Positions 19,493 through 29,233 of a stretch of 64,000 nt of DNA are shown in pieces. Positions within the stretch are counted from its first letter, which is position 1, and every line of letters begins with the position of its first letter. The notes under the pieces are model-generated. The model was not told where the DNA came from, ran no database searches, and saw only the letters and a list, made by a program, of their open reading frames with translations. The stretch is from Stentor roeselii. Its lineage: Eukaryota > Ciliophora > Heterotrichea > Heterotrichida > Stentoridae. The DNA is taken from contig RSEH01000128.1 of NCBI GenBank assembly GCA_006503475.1, positions 1 to 64,000 of the forward strand. Direction: 5' to 3'. The position numbers were made by a program, and so were the translations under genes.

Positions 19493-20233
19493 ATGTTTAT
19501 TATACGTTTCCTTCTCTTCCAACAAACCACAAGCCAGTCATTCAAATTTGAAGGTGAGTCCAGTTCAGTATATCTATCCTCAGAAGAAACATCTTACACC
19601 CTTTACAACGAAGATCAATTCAGTATAGTTGACTCATCATCGACTCCAGCGCTGACATTGAACAAGACCTCATCTTGCATAGCGACATTCGACCGTCGGC
19701 TTCTGATTCACGGTGGCCTTCTGGGTTCGACGACATCTTCTCATCAACAATACAACTACGAGCAATGGAAACTTGTCATATTTGAAGACTTCGAGTCTCA
19801 GATCTCAGGATGGTCAGAAGACGATATAAGCAATTGCGGAGGGTCTTCTGACTTGTTTTTAGGAGGATATTGCAAATTTTCAAGCCACTCTGCAAGTAAA
19901 AACTTTACATTACCTCCTCATCAGGCGGTTAAGGTTTCTGCTACTTTTCATTTCATTGATAAGTGGGAAGGAGAAAGTGCGTATTTGAAACTTGATGATA
20001 AGTTTGTTTGGAGTGAAAGTTTTGTATCGTGTAATAATCTTCGGGCGAGTATTTGTCAGAGTGTTGGGGTTAATGTTTGTGGAAGTGACTACCCAGACCG
20101 TATCGGTTACCATTTAACTTACTCACTTCCCCACAACTCAACAACGATATCAATCGAGTTTTCAACAACCCTAACAAGAGACGCCTGCGAGGTGAGTTGG
20201 GGAGTAGACGACTTAGAGATATCCATAAGATAG
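19493..20233 (+). CDS. Secreted beta-rich protein, unknown
   Basis: 246 aa. A short hydrophobic start (MFIIRFLLF) followed by polar residues looks like a weak signal peptide. The mature part is rich in Ser, Thr, aromatics and paired Cys, with two blocks: ~20-85 and a more conserved-looking block 93-245 that contains EDFESQISGW, LGGYCKFSSHSASKNFTLPP, FHFIDKWEGESAYLKLDD and the closing WGVDDLEI. This pattern suggests an extracellular beta-sandwich adhesion or lectin-like domain. The last is inference from composition only; I cannot name the family. Confidence 0.7.
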   Translation: MFIIRFLLFQQTTSQSFKFEGESSSVYLSSEETSYTLYNEDQFSIVDSSSTPALTLNKTSSCIATFDRRLLIHGGLLGSTTSSHQQYNYEQWKLVIFEDFESQISGWSEDDISNCGGSSDLFLGGYCKFSSHSASKNFTLPPHQAVKVSATFHFIDKWEGESAYLKLDDKFVWSESFVSCNNLRASICQSVGVNVCGSDYPDRIGYHLTYSLPHNSTTISIEFSTTLTRDACEVSWGVDDLEISIR

Positions 20234-20264
20234 TTACGATAACTGTGCCAATTAGATTAACTCA

Positions 20265-22100
20265 TTATTTGCTGACAAAGGTCCACCCAGGGACACTATA
20301 CTCATTATCACTGACCCTCGACAAGTCTCCATAAACCCTTTCAGGCGGTATGAAAGCCGGCATTAAAATCGGCCTAACAGGCAAAGGTGGTTTGAGTTCT
20401 CTTCTCGAGACAGCATCCCAGCTGACGCCAGCGAAATATCGATGCTCTTTAATTTCTTCCGCATCTCTTTTAGCTCCAAGTCTTTTACTAGGGTCTCGAT
20501 TCAACAATTCTTTAAGCAGGTTTTTTGTTTCTCCTGCCAAAGAAGTCGGCAGTTTGAGTTTTCCATTTTGAATGTTGTGATAAAGTTGCTCTCGATTAGG
20601 GCTGAAGTAAGGAGGGGTCCCTATCAACATTTCATATAAAAGAACTCCGAGTAAGTACCAGTCAACTGCTTTTCCATGGCCTTGTCTTTTGATCATCTCT
20701 GGTGCGAGGTAAGCCACAGACCCGCAGAAGCTTTTTGCCATGACATTGTCGTAAACGCCTTCTTTTGATAGTCCGAAGTCAGTTAACATTGCATGGCCTT
20801 CTTCGTCCAACACGATGTTGTCAGGCTTCAGATCACGAAAAATGATGTCTCTTTTATGCAGCTCTTCTAAGGCGAGTAAGACTTCACAAATGTAAACTCG
20901 TGCACGAAATTCATCAAATCGCTTTTCTCTGCTGATTTGAAAACCCAGGTCACCCCCTGGGCAGTAGTCGAGGATTAGGAAAAGTTTTTCTGGAGTCTGA
21001 AAAGCGAAATTTAGAGAGACTATAAAAGGATGTCTCACATAACTTAAGACGTTTCTTTCAGTTTTAGCGTATTTTATCAGATTTTGATTCATTATTTTGT
21101 CTTTTCGAAGAACTTTCATTGCGAACATCTGAGAAGAGTCTCGTTTTTTCACTAAAAAGACTTCTCCAAAGCTGCCTTTTCCAAGTATCTGTAAAATGTC
21201 GAAGTCCTTTGGGCCTACTTTTCCGTCTTTATTTTCCTCCGCGCCGACTTCGCTGATTTGGATTCTTTTAGGTTCGTTTCGGAGTTTTTCATTGGTTTTG
21301 GAAAGATTTCGGCCTGCTGGAACATCGAGTCCTCCCCTGCGGCAGTAGTCTTTGATTATGGTGATTACGTCTTGGTTGTAACTGCATTGAACAGCAGTCT
21401 TTCCGATTCGGTTTACGATAGACAGGTCAGGGTTTTTAGTTAAGATCCAAGCCACTAGAGGAACATGGGCTTGCTCTACTGCAAGATGAAGAGGCGTGTT
21501 GCCTTCGAAGTCTTGAGCGTTTAAATTCGCTCCTGATCTCACAAGTAGCTGAGAAACTTCTAAGTGACCTCGAATACTCGACAAATGCAGAGGTGTGCGA
21601 TCCAACACATTTTTCGGGTCGATCTCAGTATTCGAGCCATAATCCAAAAGTGCTTCACAAACCGAAACATACCCTTCACTAGCTGCGATATGTAAAGCTG
21701 TCACATTATGAAAATCTTTCGAGTTAGTATCCGCAATATAATCCTCATGAATCGACAAATTGAGAAGGTCTCTAATTTGATCTGGTTTATTTTGCATCGC
21801 AGCTTCCCACAGTGCATGATTGAGTTCATCTTCCTTCGAAAGCACATGAGTTTTCCGATCATAAGCATAATTAACAGGCAGTCTTTGTGCGACCATCGAC
21901 CCGACGCCTTCACTGATGGATCCAAGAATCGAGTCTGTTATGGAGTCCTGAGCTCTTATTTCCGAGATGTTTTGAGGACTTATTTGACATGAATGTTTAT
22001 CCGACCCTGACTTTGTTTCTTCTTCTTGTGTGCTGCAAAGAGTCAGAATGCAAAGGTTTTCTCTTTCACTTATCTTCTTTTTAGATGAAGACTTTTCCAT
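20265..22100 (-). CDS. Ankyrin-repeat AGC protein kinase
   Basis: 611 aa. Residues 1-85 are polar, and ~90-255 hold four or five ankyrin repeats (VTALHIAASEGYVSVCEALLDYG; RTPLHLSSIRGHLEVSQLLVRSG; NTPLHLAVEQAHVPLVAWIL). From ~295 there is an AGC-type kinase domain: LGKGSFGEVFLVKK, FAMKVLRKDKI, FRDLKPDN, TDFGLSKEG, and activation segment SFCGSVAYLAPEM, with the catalytic residues intact. The tail carries an aromatic end (VPGWTFVSK) where AGC kinases have a hydrophobic motif. The fusion suggests recruitment by ankyrin-binding partners. It is convergent with the secreted-protein gene (31 bp). Which AGC subfamily it belongs to is uncertain. Confidence 0.9.
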   Translation of the reverse strand: MEKSSSKKKISERENLCILTLCSTQEEETKSGSDKHSCQISPQNISEIRAQDSITDSILGSISEGVGSMVAQRLPVNYAYDRKTHVLSKEDELNHALWEAAMQNKPDQIRDLLNLSIHEDYIADTNSKDFHNVTALHIAASEGYVSVCEALLDYGSNTEIDPKNVLDRTPLHLSSIRGHLEVSQLLVRSGANLNAQDFEGNTPLHLAVEQAHVPLVAWILTKNPDLSIVNRIGKTAVQCSYNQDVITIIKDYCRRGGLDVPAGRNLSKTNEKLRNEPKRIQISEVGAEENKDGKVGPKDFDILQILGKGSFGEVFLVKKRDSSQMFAMKVLRKDKIMNQNLIKYAKTERNVLSYVRHPFIVSLNFAFQTPEKLFLILDYCPGGDLGFQISREKRFDEFRARVYICEVLLALEELHKRDIIFRDLKPDNIVLDEEGHAMLTDFGLSKEGVYDNVMAKSFCGSVAYLAPEMIKRQGHGKAVDWYLLGVLLYEMLIGTPPYFSPNREQLYHNIQNGKLKLPTSLAGETKNLLKELLNRDPSKRLGAKRDAEEIKEHRYFAGVSWDAVSRRELKPPLPVRPILMPAFIPPERVYGDLSRVSDNEYSVPGWTFVSK

Positions 22101-22235
22101 TTATCTAATCAATTCAACCAAATCTCTATTTTTACCTATCTTTACTAAATTTCACCACTTTTCCTTTTTTTCCTTCTTAAAACAACAACCTCCAAAAAAT
22201 CCTGCAGTCTTCAGTCTTCCAATCAATGGATAAAA

Positions 22236-22700
22236 ATGTCAAAAGCCAAGGGAAAGAAGCAAGAGAAGGCACAGGAAGAACCGGAACAAGCGATTCTTGG
22301 AGCTAATCCGACTGGAGAGTTGATTTTTGCGGTTTGCCATCTCTACGCCTCTTTCAACGACACTTTTATTCATGTGACTGACCTTTCAGGAAGAGAAACA
22401 TTGACAAGAGTGACGGGAGGCATGATGGTAAAAGCTGATAGAGAAGAAAGTTCGCCTTATGCTGCGATGATGGCCGCTGTCGAGGTCTGCAACAGGCTCA
22501 AAAAACTCGGAATCAACGCCCTTCACATCAAAATCAGAGCAAAGGGAGGAGCCGACAGCAAAACTGCTGGCCCTGGAGGACAGGCTGCTTTAAGAGCATT
22601 GGCGAGAAATGGAATGAAAATTGGAAGGATTGAGGACGTCACTCCTATTCCCACTGATAGCACCAGAAGAGAGGGTGGAAGAAGAGGAAGAAGACTTTAA
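22236..22700 (+). CDS. RPS14: 40S ribosomal protein uS11 (RPS14)
   Basis: 154 aa, the usual eukaryotic length. Conserved segments include [49 protein letters not shown] and the arginine-rich end [18 protein letters not shown] followed by RRGRRL. It is a component of the small-subunit platform that contacts 18S rRNA near the mRNA exit site. Single exon. The gene has balanced, conservative codon choice. Its 135-bp upstream spacer is shared with the divergently transcribed ankyrin-kinase gene. Confidence 0.97.
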   Translation: MSKAKGKKQEKAQEEPEQAILGANPTGELIFAVCHLYASFNDTFIHVTDLSGRETLTRVTGGMMVKADREESSPYAAMMAAVEVCNRLKKLGINALHIKIRAKGGADSKTAGPGGQAALRALARNGMKIGRIEDVTPIPTDSTRREGGRRGRRL

Positions 22701-22771
22701 GTAGTAATTATTTTCAGGGATTTTTAGTAGTTTCACTTGGGTGGTTTTTATTTGGTGAGTTGTTTGTATAA

Positions 22772-24586
22772 ATGTCGACTCAAGTTGTGCAGTTTCCTAG
22801 TTCCAGAGCGATTAATAAAGTTGCGAGTAAGAGACAGTCTATTTTTGGATCTGGAGATGAAGGAATTATTTTTAATTATCAGACTGTTGAGTCCCAAGTG
22901 CATAGTCTGTCGTTGTCAGTCAAAGTAGAGAATTTTCTGTCTCATAGGCTTACTGCTTGGATTTTAACAAGTTTTATTGTAATTTATTCAATTCTGGTTG
23001 TGATAAGAATTGCTTTTGAGTCGGAAATTGACTCAGTGTGGTTTGAACTTGATATTTTGGAACTTGTTTTTCTTACTATCTTCGTAATTGAAGTCTGTTT
23101 ACGTATTTTTGCATACAAATCAGTAAGGGTTAGCTAGGTTTTTTTCAAGTATTACTGGAACTTGTTTGATTCGGTTATTATTATTGTTTGTCTTATTGTG
23201 ATTATTGGTGAACTTGCTGAAAGCTCTATCACTTCTAGCAAGGCTTTTAAAATTGGAAAGGTTCTTAGAATATTCAGGTTGTTTTTGATGTTTCGTAAGA
23301 TGAATAATATTAGAAAGTTTAAGGAAAAAATTGTGAATAAAAAACATGCAACTGTGAATGTTTCATCTCCATCTGAAAAAGTTATTGAAATACTTACAAA
23401 TATTCTAGAAATGGAGTGGATTGCTTATCAAAATGAGATAAAGCAGGACCTCCAATGGTCAATAGCAATGATTAAAGAACAAAAAATATACCAAACCTCA
23501 GTACAAGCAGCGAAAGAAGATCTAATCGATTTAGTAAGCTGGGCAGTAAACCAAAACATATTCGAAGACCCAGACTCTCCTGCGAAGATAGCAGCATTAT
23601 CAAAAGCAGTGACAATCCAAAAGTTCTCTCCAGAGATCGAAGCTTTACTATCTGACTGTCACAAATGGGATTTCAACATCTTCGACCTCGAGAAGATATC
23701 CGAAAACAAAACCTTAGAAATAATAACATGCCACTTATTCGCTCTTTACAACCTTTACCATACACTCGCTCTAGACAGCATAAGATTTCTTTCCTTCTTA
23801 CGATTAATCGAAGCAGGTTACCACAAAGAAAATTCTTATCACAACGCGGCACATGCAGCAGACGTGGTTCAGTCATTTTACTACTTTTTAAGCACCTGCC
23901 AAGCAATTGATATCTGCGGCTTTTCAGACTGGGACATAATGATTTCTTTGGTTTCAGCTGCTATCCACGATTATGATCATCCAGGTCAAAATAACTTGTT
24001 TTTAATTAATACAAGTCACGCACTGGCAATGACTTACAACGATAAGTCAGTTTTAGAGAACCATCATGTTGCCAGCGCTTTTAGACTGCTTTTAGATGAA
24101 AAGAATAATTTTTTAGAAAGGTCGAGCAAAGATGATAGGAAAAAGTTTAGAGTTAAAATGATCTCGCTTGTATTGGCTACTGACTTTGCAAGACATTTTG
24201 CGGACCTTGGGCAGTTTAAACTTAAGTTTTCTAATGGAAGTGTCAAGGATGATGAAGATCGCATGGTTGTTATGGAAATGCTTATTCATGCTAGTGATGT
24301 TGGCAACCCGACTAGACCTTGGAAAATATGTCGTGAGTGGGCTACAAGGGTTATGAATGAGTTTTTTATTCAGGGTGATAAGGAAAGAGAAATGGGAATT
24401 CCTATTAGTAACTTGTGTGACAGGTATTCAGTCAACATCGCAAAATCCCAAATCGGATTTACTGAACTCTTCATCGAGCCAACTTTTTCAATGCTCGAGC
24501 TAGTCCTTCCAGCAGTGATCACAAACATCAACCAGATAACAGAAAACAAAGAAAACTGGAGAGGTTTAATAGAAACTAAACTTTAA
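22772..24586 (+). CDS. Voltage-sensor domain fused to 3',5'-cyclic nucleotide phosphodiesterase
   Basis: Exons 22772-23122 and 23138-24586 are joined across a 15-nt intron (GTAAGGGTTAGCTAG), giving 599 aa. Residues ~61-177 form four TM helices like a voltage-sensing domain: S1 61-82, S2 93-115 with acidic residues, S3 123-143 (NLFDSVIII), and S4 152-177 with charges every third residue (K155, K158, R161, R164, then R170). No pore helices follow. From ~270 comes a class I PDE catalytic domain with metal-binding HNAAHAADV (~351), HDYDHPGQNN (~394) and HASDVGNP (~501). It should hydrolyse cAMP or cGMP at a membrane, perhaps under voltage control. The coupling is inference. Confidence 0.93.
23123..23137 (+). 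other. 15-nt intron (voltage-sensor PDE)
   Basis: GTAAGGGTTAGCTAG, A at position 10, phase 0. Its final TAG is an in-frame stop if unspliced. It falls between S2 and S3. Confidence 0.92.
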
Positions 24587-24593
24587 TTAATAA

Positions 24594-25202
24594 TTATATA
24601 GACTTCCCAGTAATAACTTTCCTAGTCTTCAAAAACCCATAAACAAGAACTAAAAACGAAAGCGAGTAGTTCCCAATGACCATAAAAAGTCCTTCTTTCA
24701 TGCTGAACTTTCTCGAGATATTCTTATAAGACCCCCGATCATTCACTTTCAAAAAGTCGCAAAGTCCAACATAAAGTCCAAGTCCAAGAGTCAAAAACAA
24801 AAAAGGAAAAAAAATAAACAAAGTAATCGACTTTACCTTCAACCCTGCATCAGTCAAGACCCTGGTATGAAAAAAAATGCAGATCATAGAAGCGAGGCAA
24901 GAAGCAAGCACAAATCCAATCAAAACAATTCCACCGATTCGAATATTCTCCACATGTCCACAGGCATCATCACAATAAGAGTTAAGCAGATGTTTGAGTG
25001 ATCCACAAGCGTCACCTTGAACAGAAACAATAGAAGTTTCCTCAGAAAAATCTTTGATATCTGTAAAGCTCTTCGCTGTTATCAGGCCAAAGTCCCAGAA
25101 GCAGTATTCAAACCAAGTCGGCATGAAAAGATTACTGAGTAGTCCTAAGATGTTGATAGTTGAACCGATGATGTAGTAAATCAAACATTTTTTTTTAGTC
25201 AT
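24594..25202 (-). CDS. Four-TM membrane protein, unknown
   Basis: 202 aa with hydrophobic segments at ~7-27, ~88-113, ~124-147 and ~172-193. The long first extracellular-type loop holds several Cys (DACGS, SYCDDACGH) and aromatic residues. The topology recalls tetraspan families such as claudin/PMP22, but the WGLW-C-C signature is absent and no family is recognised. Its stop is 7 bp from the stop of the converging PDE gene, and its ATG is 7 bp from the stop of the gene behind it. Confidence 0.75.
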   Translation of the reverse strand: MTKKKCLIYYIIGSTINILGLLSNLFMPTWFEYCFWDFGLITAKSFTDIKDFSEETSIVSVQGDACGSLKHLLNSYCDDACGHVENIRIGGIVLIGFVLASCLASMICIFFHTRVLTDAGLKVKSITLFIFFPFLFLTLGLGLYVGLCDFLKVNDRGSYKNISRKFSMKEGLFMVIGNYSLSFLVLVYGFLKTRKVITGKSI

Positions 25203-25209
25203 TTATTAT

Positions 25210-25617
25210 CTAACAATATTTACAGCGGGAAGGAAAAGATTTGCATTCTTTGCATTTTAGTTGATTGTGGTAAGTACTGTGGTCTACTTTAAAACTTGCT
25301 AAAAAGTTATGTTCTAGCTTTTCTATACGGTTTTGCTCTTTTGATGATAGATGTTTTTGGACTAGACTGGAAATTAAGGACTCTTTGTGGGTTATTAAAA
25401 TGTGGTAGTTTGAAATTAGAGATTCTTTTAGTGATGATATTGAGGAGGTTAAAGAGTCGAGTTCTGAGGTAAAGAGATTTAAGTTTTTGTCTTCTTCACT
25501 TAATTGGCATAGTAAAAACTGCTCCTGTGCCTTGAGAAGTGAAAGTTTTTCATCAGTTGTTAGTCTTTCTTTGATTATTTCTGAGTGGGTTTTGACTGCA
25601 AAGTCGAAGTTTTCCAT
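25210..25617 (-). CDS. Small coiled-coil protein with C-terminal Cys cluster
   Basis: 135 aa. Residues ~10-105 are Leu/Glu/Lys/Ser-rich with heptad spacing (coiled coil). The last 16 residues contain CKECKSFPSRCKYC, two CxxC pairs seven residues apart, a plausible zinc-binding knuckle. Related small eukaryotic proteins exist with a coiled coil and terminal Cys pairs, but I cannot name it. Same strand as the four-TM gene with 7 bp between them. Confidence 0.7.
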   Translation of the reverse strand: MENFDFAVKTHSEIIKERLTTDEKLSLLKAQEQFLLCQLSEEDKNLNLFTSELDSLTSSISSLKESLISNYHILITHKESLISSLVQKHLSSKEQNRIEKLEHNFLASFKVDHSTYHNQLKCKECKSFPSRCKYC

Positions 25618-25738
25618 CTTTGGCTTTATTTTCTATCGACATCAGGTTGTGTGTTTAAAATGATCTTTTATTGAATTTCGAAGGAATAGTTTTGGTTTTG
25701 ATTTAGAATATTTCGAAAAGCTCAAGTAAATAAAAATA

Positions 25739-27775
25739 ATGGAATCTGAACACCTTAAAGTGGCAGTTAGAATACGGCCTCTTCTTGGAATTGACAATAC
25801 GAGTGAATCAGTCATTTACACAGAGTCTGTAAAATTTATTTAGGAAAATACTATTAAAGTTCTGGATGGCGAGCATTACATTACAAGCTCTTATGATATG
25901 GTCTTTGGAACGTCATCTACTCAAGAAGAAGTATTTGAATATATTTGTCCAGCCTTGTCTCAAACACTTAAGGGCTTCAACTGTACTATCTTCGCTTATG
26001 GTCAAACTGGCTCTGGGAAAACACATACCATGTTTGGGGGAAATTGGTCAGAAAACAATCCAGCCCCTCAAGTTTACTACAAAGACCGTCCAATGCACGT
26101 CGAGTCTCGAAACAACCAAGGCAAAGGAATTATCCCAAACTCAATCCAGATGTTATTTTCCGAAGGAAAAAACGTTACATTCTTCTGTTCTCTAATGCAA
26201 ATTTACAATGAAAACCTCTATGACCTACTTCAAGACCCAAAACGTGACAAATCTTTAAAAATCCGAGAGAATAAGCTTTATGGTATTTTTGTTGAAGGGC
26301 TTGCAGAGTTTGTAGTAGAAAATTCGTCTGATTGCCACCTTCTTCTAGAGCGAGGTGACAAAAACCGAGCAGTTCGACAAACCCGTTTCAACCACCACTC
26401 AAGCCGATCCCACACAATCTTCCAAGTGATGATCGAGACCGACAAAGCAAACAAGCGAGGTCTGATGAAAAAAGCAAAAATCAACTTTTGCGACCTTGCA
26501 GGTTCAGAAAAGTACGACAAAGAGAACCAGATGGCAGCAGAGCACGTGCGAGAATTGACTCAAATTAACAAATCACTGAGCATGTTAGGAAAAGTAATTC
26601 ACGTCCTGGGGTCTTCCGGTGAAGGTCACGTTCCTTATCGAGACTCAAAACTCACTCGCCTTCTTCAAGACTCTTTGGGTGTTAGCACCAGGACCATCTT
26701 AATCGCGACTGTTTCTCCTGCAAATGTTTACATCGAAGAAACAATCAGCACTTTGAAATTCGCTGACAGAGCCAAACACGTGATGGTCAAAGTAAAGAAA
26801 AATGAAATTTCCGCTACGAACAATGACCTGATCACGAAACTTCAAAGAGAAATCCAGCATCTTAAAAACCTTCTTAATTTAAAGAGAAATGGCGGAATGC
26901 AAGAACTACAACAGAAAATCTGGCATCTCACTGAAGAAAATCAGAAACTTAAGACTTTTAAACCTGTGGCTACTGTTGAAGAAGTGGAAATGTTAAAGGA
27001 AGAGAATAAAAGGTTGAGAATTGAATTGCAAAAAGTTGGACTTTCTGAGAACCTAAATGAAAATCCTACTCCCAAGTCTCAAATGGAAAATGTTTTTATC
27101 GGGAATAGTGATTTAGAAGATCTTCCTGTTAAACCAGGTTCAGGTCCTTCTCTGGCCTCAACACTTAAAACATGTCAATTGTGCAGAGTCAACTTTCCAT
27201 GTATTCATTCATCAGTCACTTCAGAACCAGCTTCTAAGAACTACTCTTTAACCTCTTCAAGACAAAATGTGACCAACAGGTCTACCAACTCAACTGTGAC
27301 TTATTCTGAAAGACTCTTCAGTAAACGACCAGAAAGTCCTCTTAAACTTAACTTTCGGTATAAACTACCTGGAGCACTCATTGAAAGTGACGTCATCGCC
27401 GCTGAAATTAAAGAAAATGAACTCAGGAAAAAAGAAATGAACCTCATTCGCTCGAGACTCAACAAAATCGCTGAAATTGAAAGTTATAGAAAAGAACAGT
27501 TCAGGAAAGAAATGCAGGACTTAGAAGAAAAAAAGAAAAAAGATGAAGAAAACAACAGGAAAAAAATCGCTGAAGATGCGAAAAAAAGAAAAGCCTTGAA
27601 GGAAAAGAAGAAAATAGTTGAGGAATACAAAGTAGCGAAAAAGGTAAATGAAGAACTTGAAAATGCTTTAGCAAAAGAATACGCCAGAGATGCTGAAACG
27701 AAAAGAAAAGCGAAAAATGAGTTGAAGAAGAAGAAACTGCTTGAGTACTACTCAAACAAGAAAAAACTTGAATAA
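25739..27775 (+). CDS. Kinesin-family motor protein
   Basis: Exons 25739-25828 and 25844-27775 are joined across a 15-nt intron (GTAAAATTTATTTAG); the protein is 673 aa. N-terminal motor domain (residues 4-330): VAVRIRPLL, P-loop GQTGSGKT (83-90), switch I NHHSSRSHT, switch II DLAGSE and the microtubule-binding HVPYRDSKLTRLLQDSLG. The neck and stalk include HLTEENQKLKTF and related heptads (330-395). A CxxC/C-H patch (CQLCRVNFPCIH) lies near 435-446, and a highly charged K/E coiled coil fills 520-673. The motor is N-terminal, so plus-end motility is expected. The subfamily is not certain. Confidence 0.93.
25829..25843 (+). other. 15-nt intron (kinesin)
   Basis: GTAAAATTTATTTAG, A at position 10, phase 0 after codon 30. 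Without splicing the motor domain would lack its first beta strand. Confidence 0.92.
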
Positions 27776-27858
27776 ATGTATTTAAAGAATTACTTAATAA
27801 TTAACTACCCAAAACCCAAACCGGTTACTTCTGTACTTTAAACTTGGAAATATTAAAA

Positions 27859-28938
27859 ATGAGTGAAGAGATCGAAACTCACATTCTAAGAAAATACGAA
27901 ATTCTCCAGAAACTCGGAAAAGGAGCTTATGGAGTTGTATGGAAAGCGATTGATAAAAAAACAAGAGAAGTCATCGCGCTTAAAAAAGTCTTTGATGCTT
28001 TCCAAAATGCCACTGATGCTCAAAGGACTTTTAGGGAAATCATGTTTTTGCAAGAGTTGAATGGTCATGAAAATATCATTAGACTTTTGAATGTGATACG
28101 TGCTGAGAATGATCGGGATATTTACCTTGTGTTTGATTTTATGGAGACTGATTTGCATGCGGTCATCCGGGCGAATATTCTTGAAGACATTCACAAGCAA
28201 TACGTGACATACCAGATCCTAAAAGCTTTAAAATACATGCATTCCGGTCAACTTCTCCACCGAGACCTAAAGCCATCAAACATTCTTCTAAACTCAGAAT
28301 GTCTCGTAAAAGTTGCAGATTTCGGCCTTGCGCGTTCAGTAGCCTCTCAAGAAGAAGGTTCAAACGCTGTTCTAACGGACTACGTAGCCACCCGTTGGTA
28401 CCGTGCGCCCGAGATTCTATTAGGTTCCACAAAGTACTCAAAAGCTGTCGACATGTGGAGTCTAGGCTGCATAATCGCAGAGATGCTTCACGGAAAGCCG
28501 ACCTTTCCAGGCACGTCGACCTTGAACCAACTTGACCGGGTCTTAGAGTTAGTCGGCCGGCCATCAGCTGAAGACGTTGACGCGATTCAAAGCAACTTGG
28601 CAAGCACGATGCTTGACAGTCTTCCTCCAGGCAAAACTCGAACTTTTCATGATTTTTTCCCTTCAGCTTCAGACGATGCTTTAGACTTGGTAAGGAAGTT
28701 GCTGCAGTTTAACCCGAGTAAAAGACTGACAGTGGAGCAAGCTTTAAGACATCCTTATGTGTCTCAGTTTCATAATCCTGATGATGAACCTGCATGTCCG
28801 AGAACGATTTCGATTTCGATTAATGATGATAAGAAGTTCTCGATAAGGGAGTACCGTGATAAGATTTATACTGATATTAGTAGGAAGAAGAAGGAAATTC
28901 GAAGAAGACACCTGCAGGCAAGGGGATACTATCATTAG
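27859..28938 (+). CDS. ERK7/MAPK15-type MAP kinase with TDY activation loop
   Basis: 359 aa from ATG 27859 (an in-frame TTG 15 nt upstream is not needed). Strong MAPK15/ERK7 features: RKYEILQKLGKGAYGVVWKA, KVFDAFQNATDAQRTFREI, FDFMETDLHAVIRANIL, HRDLKPSNILL and DFGLARSV. The activation-loop dual phosphosite is T173-D174-Y175 (LTDYVATRWYRAPE) instead of the TEY usual in animal ERK7. In other organisms ERK7 acts at cilia and basal bodies and autophosphorylates. There is little C-terminal tail beyond the kinase domain. A 68-codon gene follows 15 bp downstream. Confidence 0.95.
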   Translation: MSEEIETHILRKYEILQKLGKGAYGVVWKAIDKKTREVIALKKVFDAFQNATDAQRTFREIMFLQELNGHENIIRLLNVIRAENDRDIYLVFDFMETDLHAVIRANILEDIHKQYVTYQILKALKYMHSGQLLHRDLKPSNILLNSECLVKVADFGLARSVASQEEGSNAVLTDYVATRWYRAPEILLGSTKYSKAVDMWSLGCIIAEMLHGKPTFPGTSTLNQLDRVLELVGRPSAEDVDAIQSNLASTMLDSLPPGKTRTFHDFFPSASDDALDLVRKLLQFNPSKRLTVEQALRHPYVSQFHNPDDEPACPRTISISINDDKKFSIREYRDKIYTDISRKKKEIRRRHLQARGYYH

Positions 28939-28953
28939 GGTTAGTTAGTATAA

Positions 28954-29160
28954 ATGGAACTCAGGGAGTACACTCAGAAGGCAAAAGGGAATTTAGTTGT
29001 TTGGGGTATTTTTTTCTTGGCTATGGGATATGCGGTTTATTGCATGTTAGAAGGGTCTATGAGCTGCATTGATTCTGATGGATGTTTGAAGAAATGGTGT
29101 CAAAAGAAGTGGCTCTCAAATGGGGTCATCAATTTACTTGATCAGAATTCGAAGTGTTAA
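28954..29160 (+). CDS. Small single-pass membrane protein, unknown
   Basis: 68 aa, MELREYTQKAKGN followed by one TM helix (~14-31, LVVWGIFFLAMGYAVYCM) and a Cys/Lys-rich tail with four cysteines. ATG lies 15 bp after the ERK7 stop in the AT-rich start context common here (GTATAAATG). No family recognised. It is short, so it may be spurious, but there is no overlap with another gene and the TM plus cysteine pattern is coherent. Confidence 0.5.
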   Translation: MELREYTQKAKGNLVVWGIFFLAMGYAVYCMLEGSMSCIDSDGCLKKWCQKKWLSNGVINLLDQNSKC

Positions 29161-29233
29161 TGAATAATGAATTTGAATAATGTGATACATTTAAGAGCTA
29201 ATTCAGGTTAATACTAATCTCCATCGTTACTCA

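Noticed and set aside
28163-28603. 146-codon minus-strand open frame
   Set aside because: It lies wholly antisense to the conserved ERK7 kinase domain and has no protein character.
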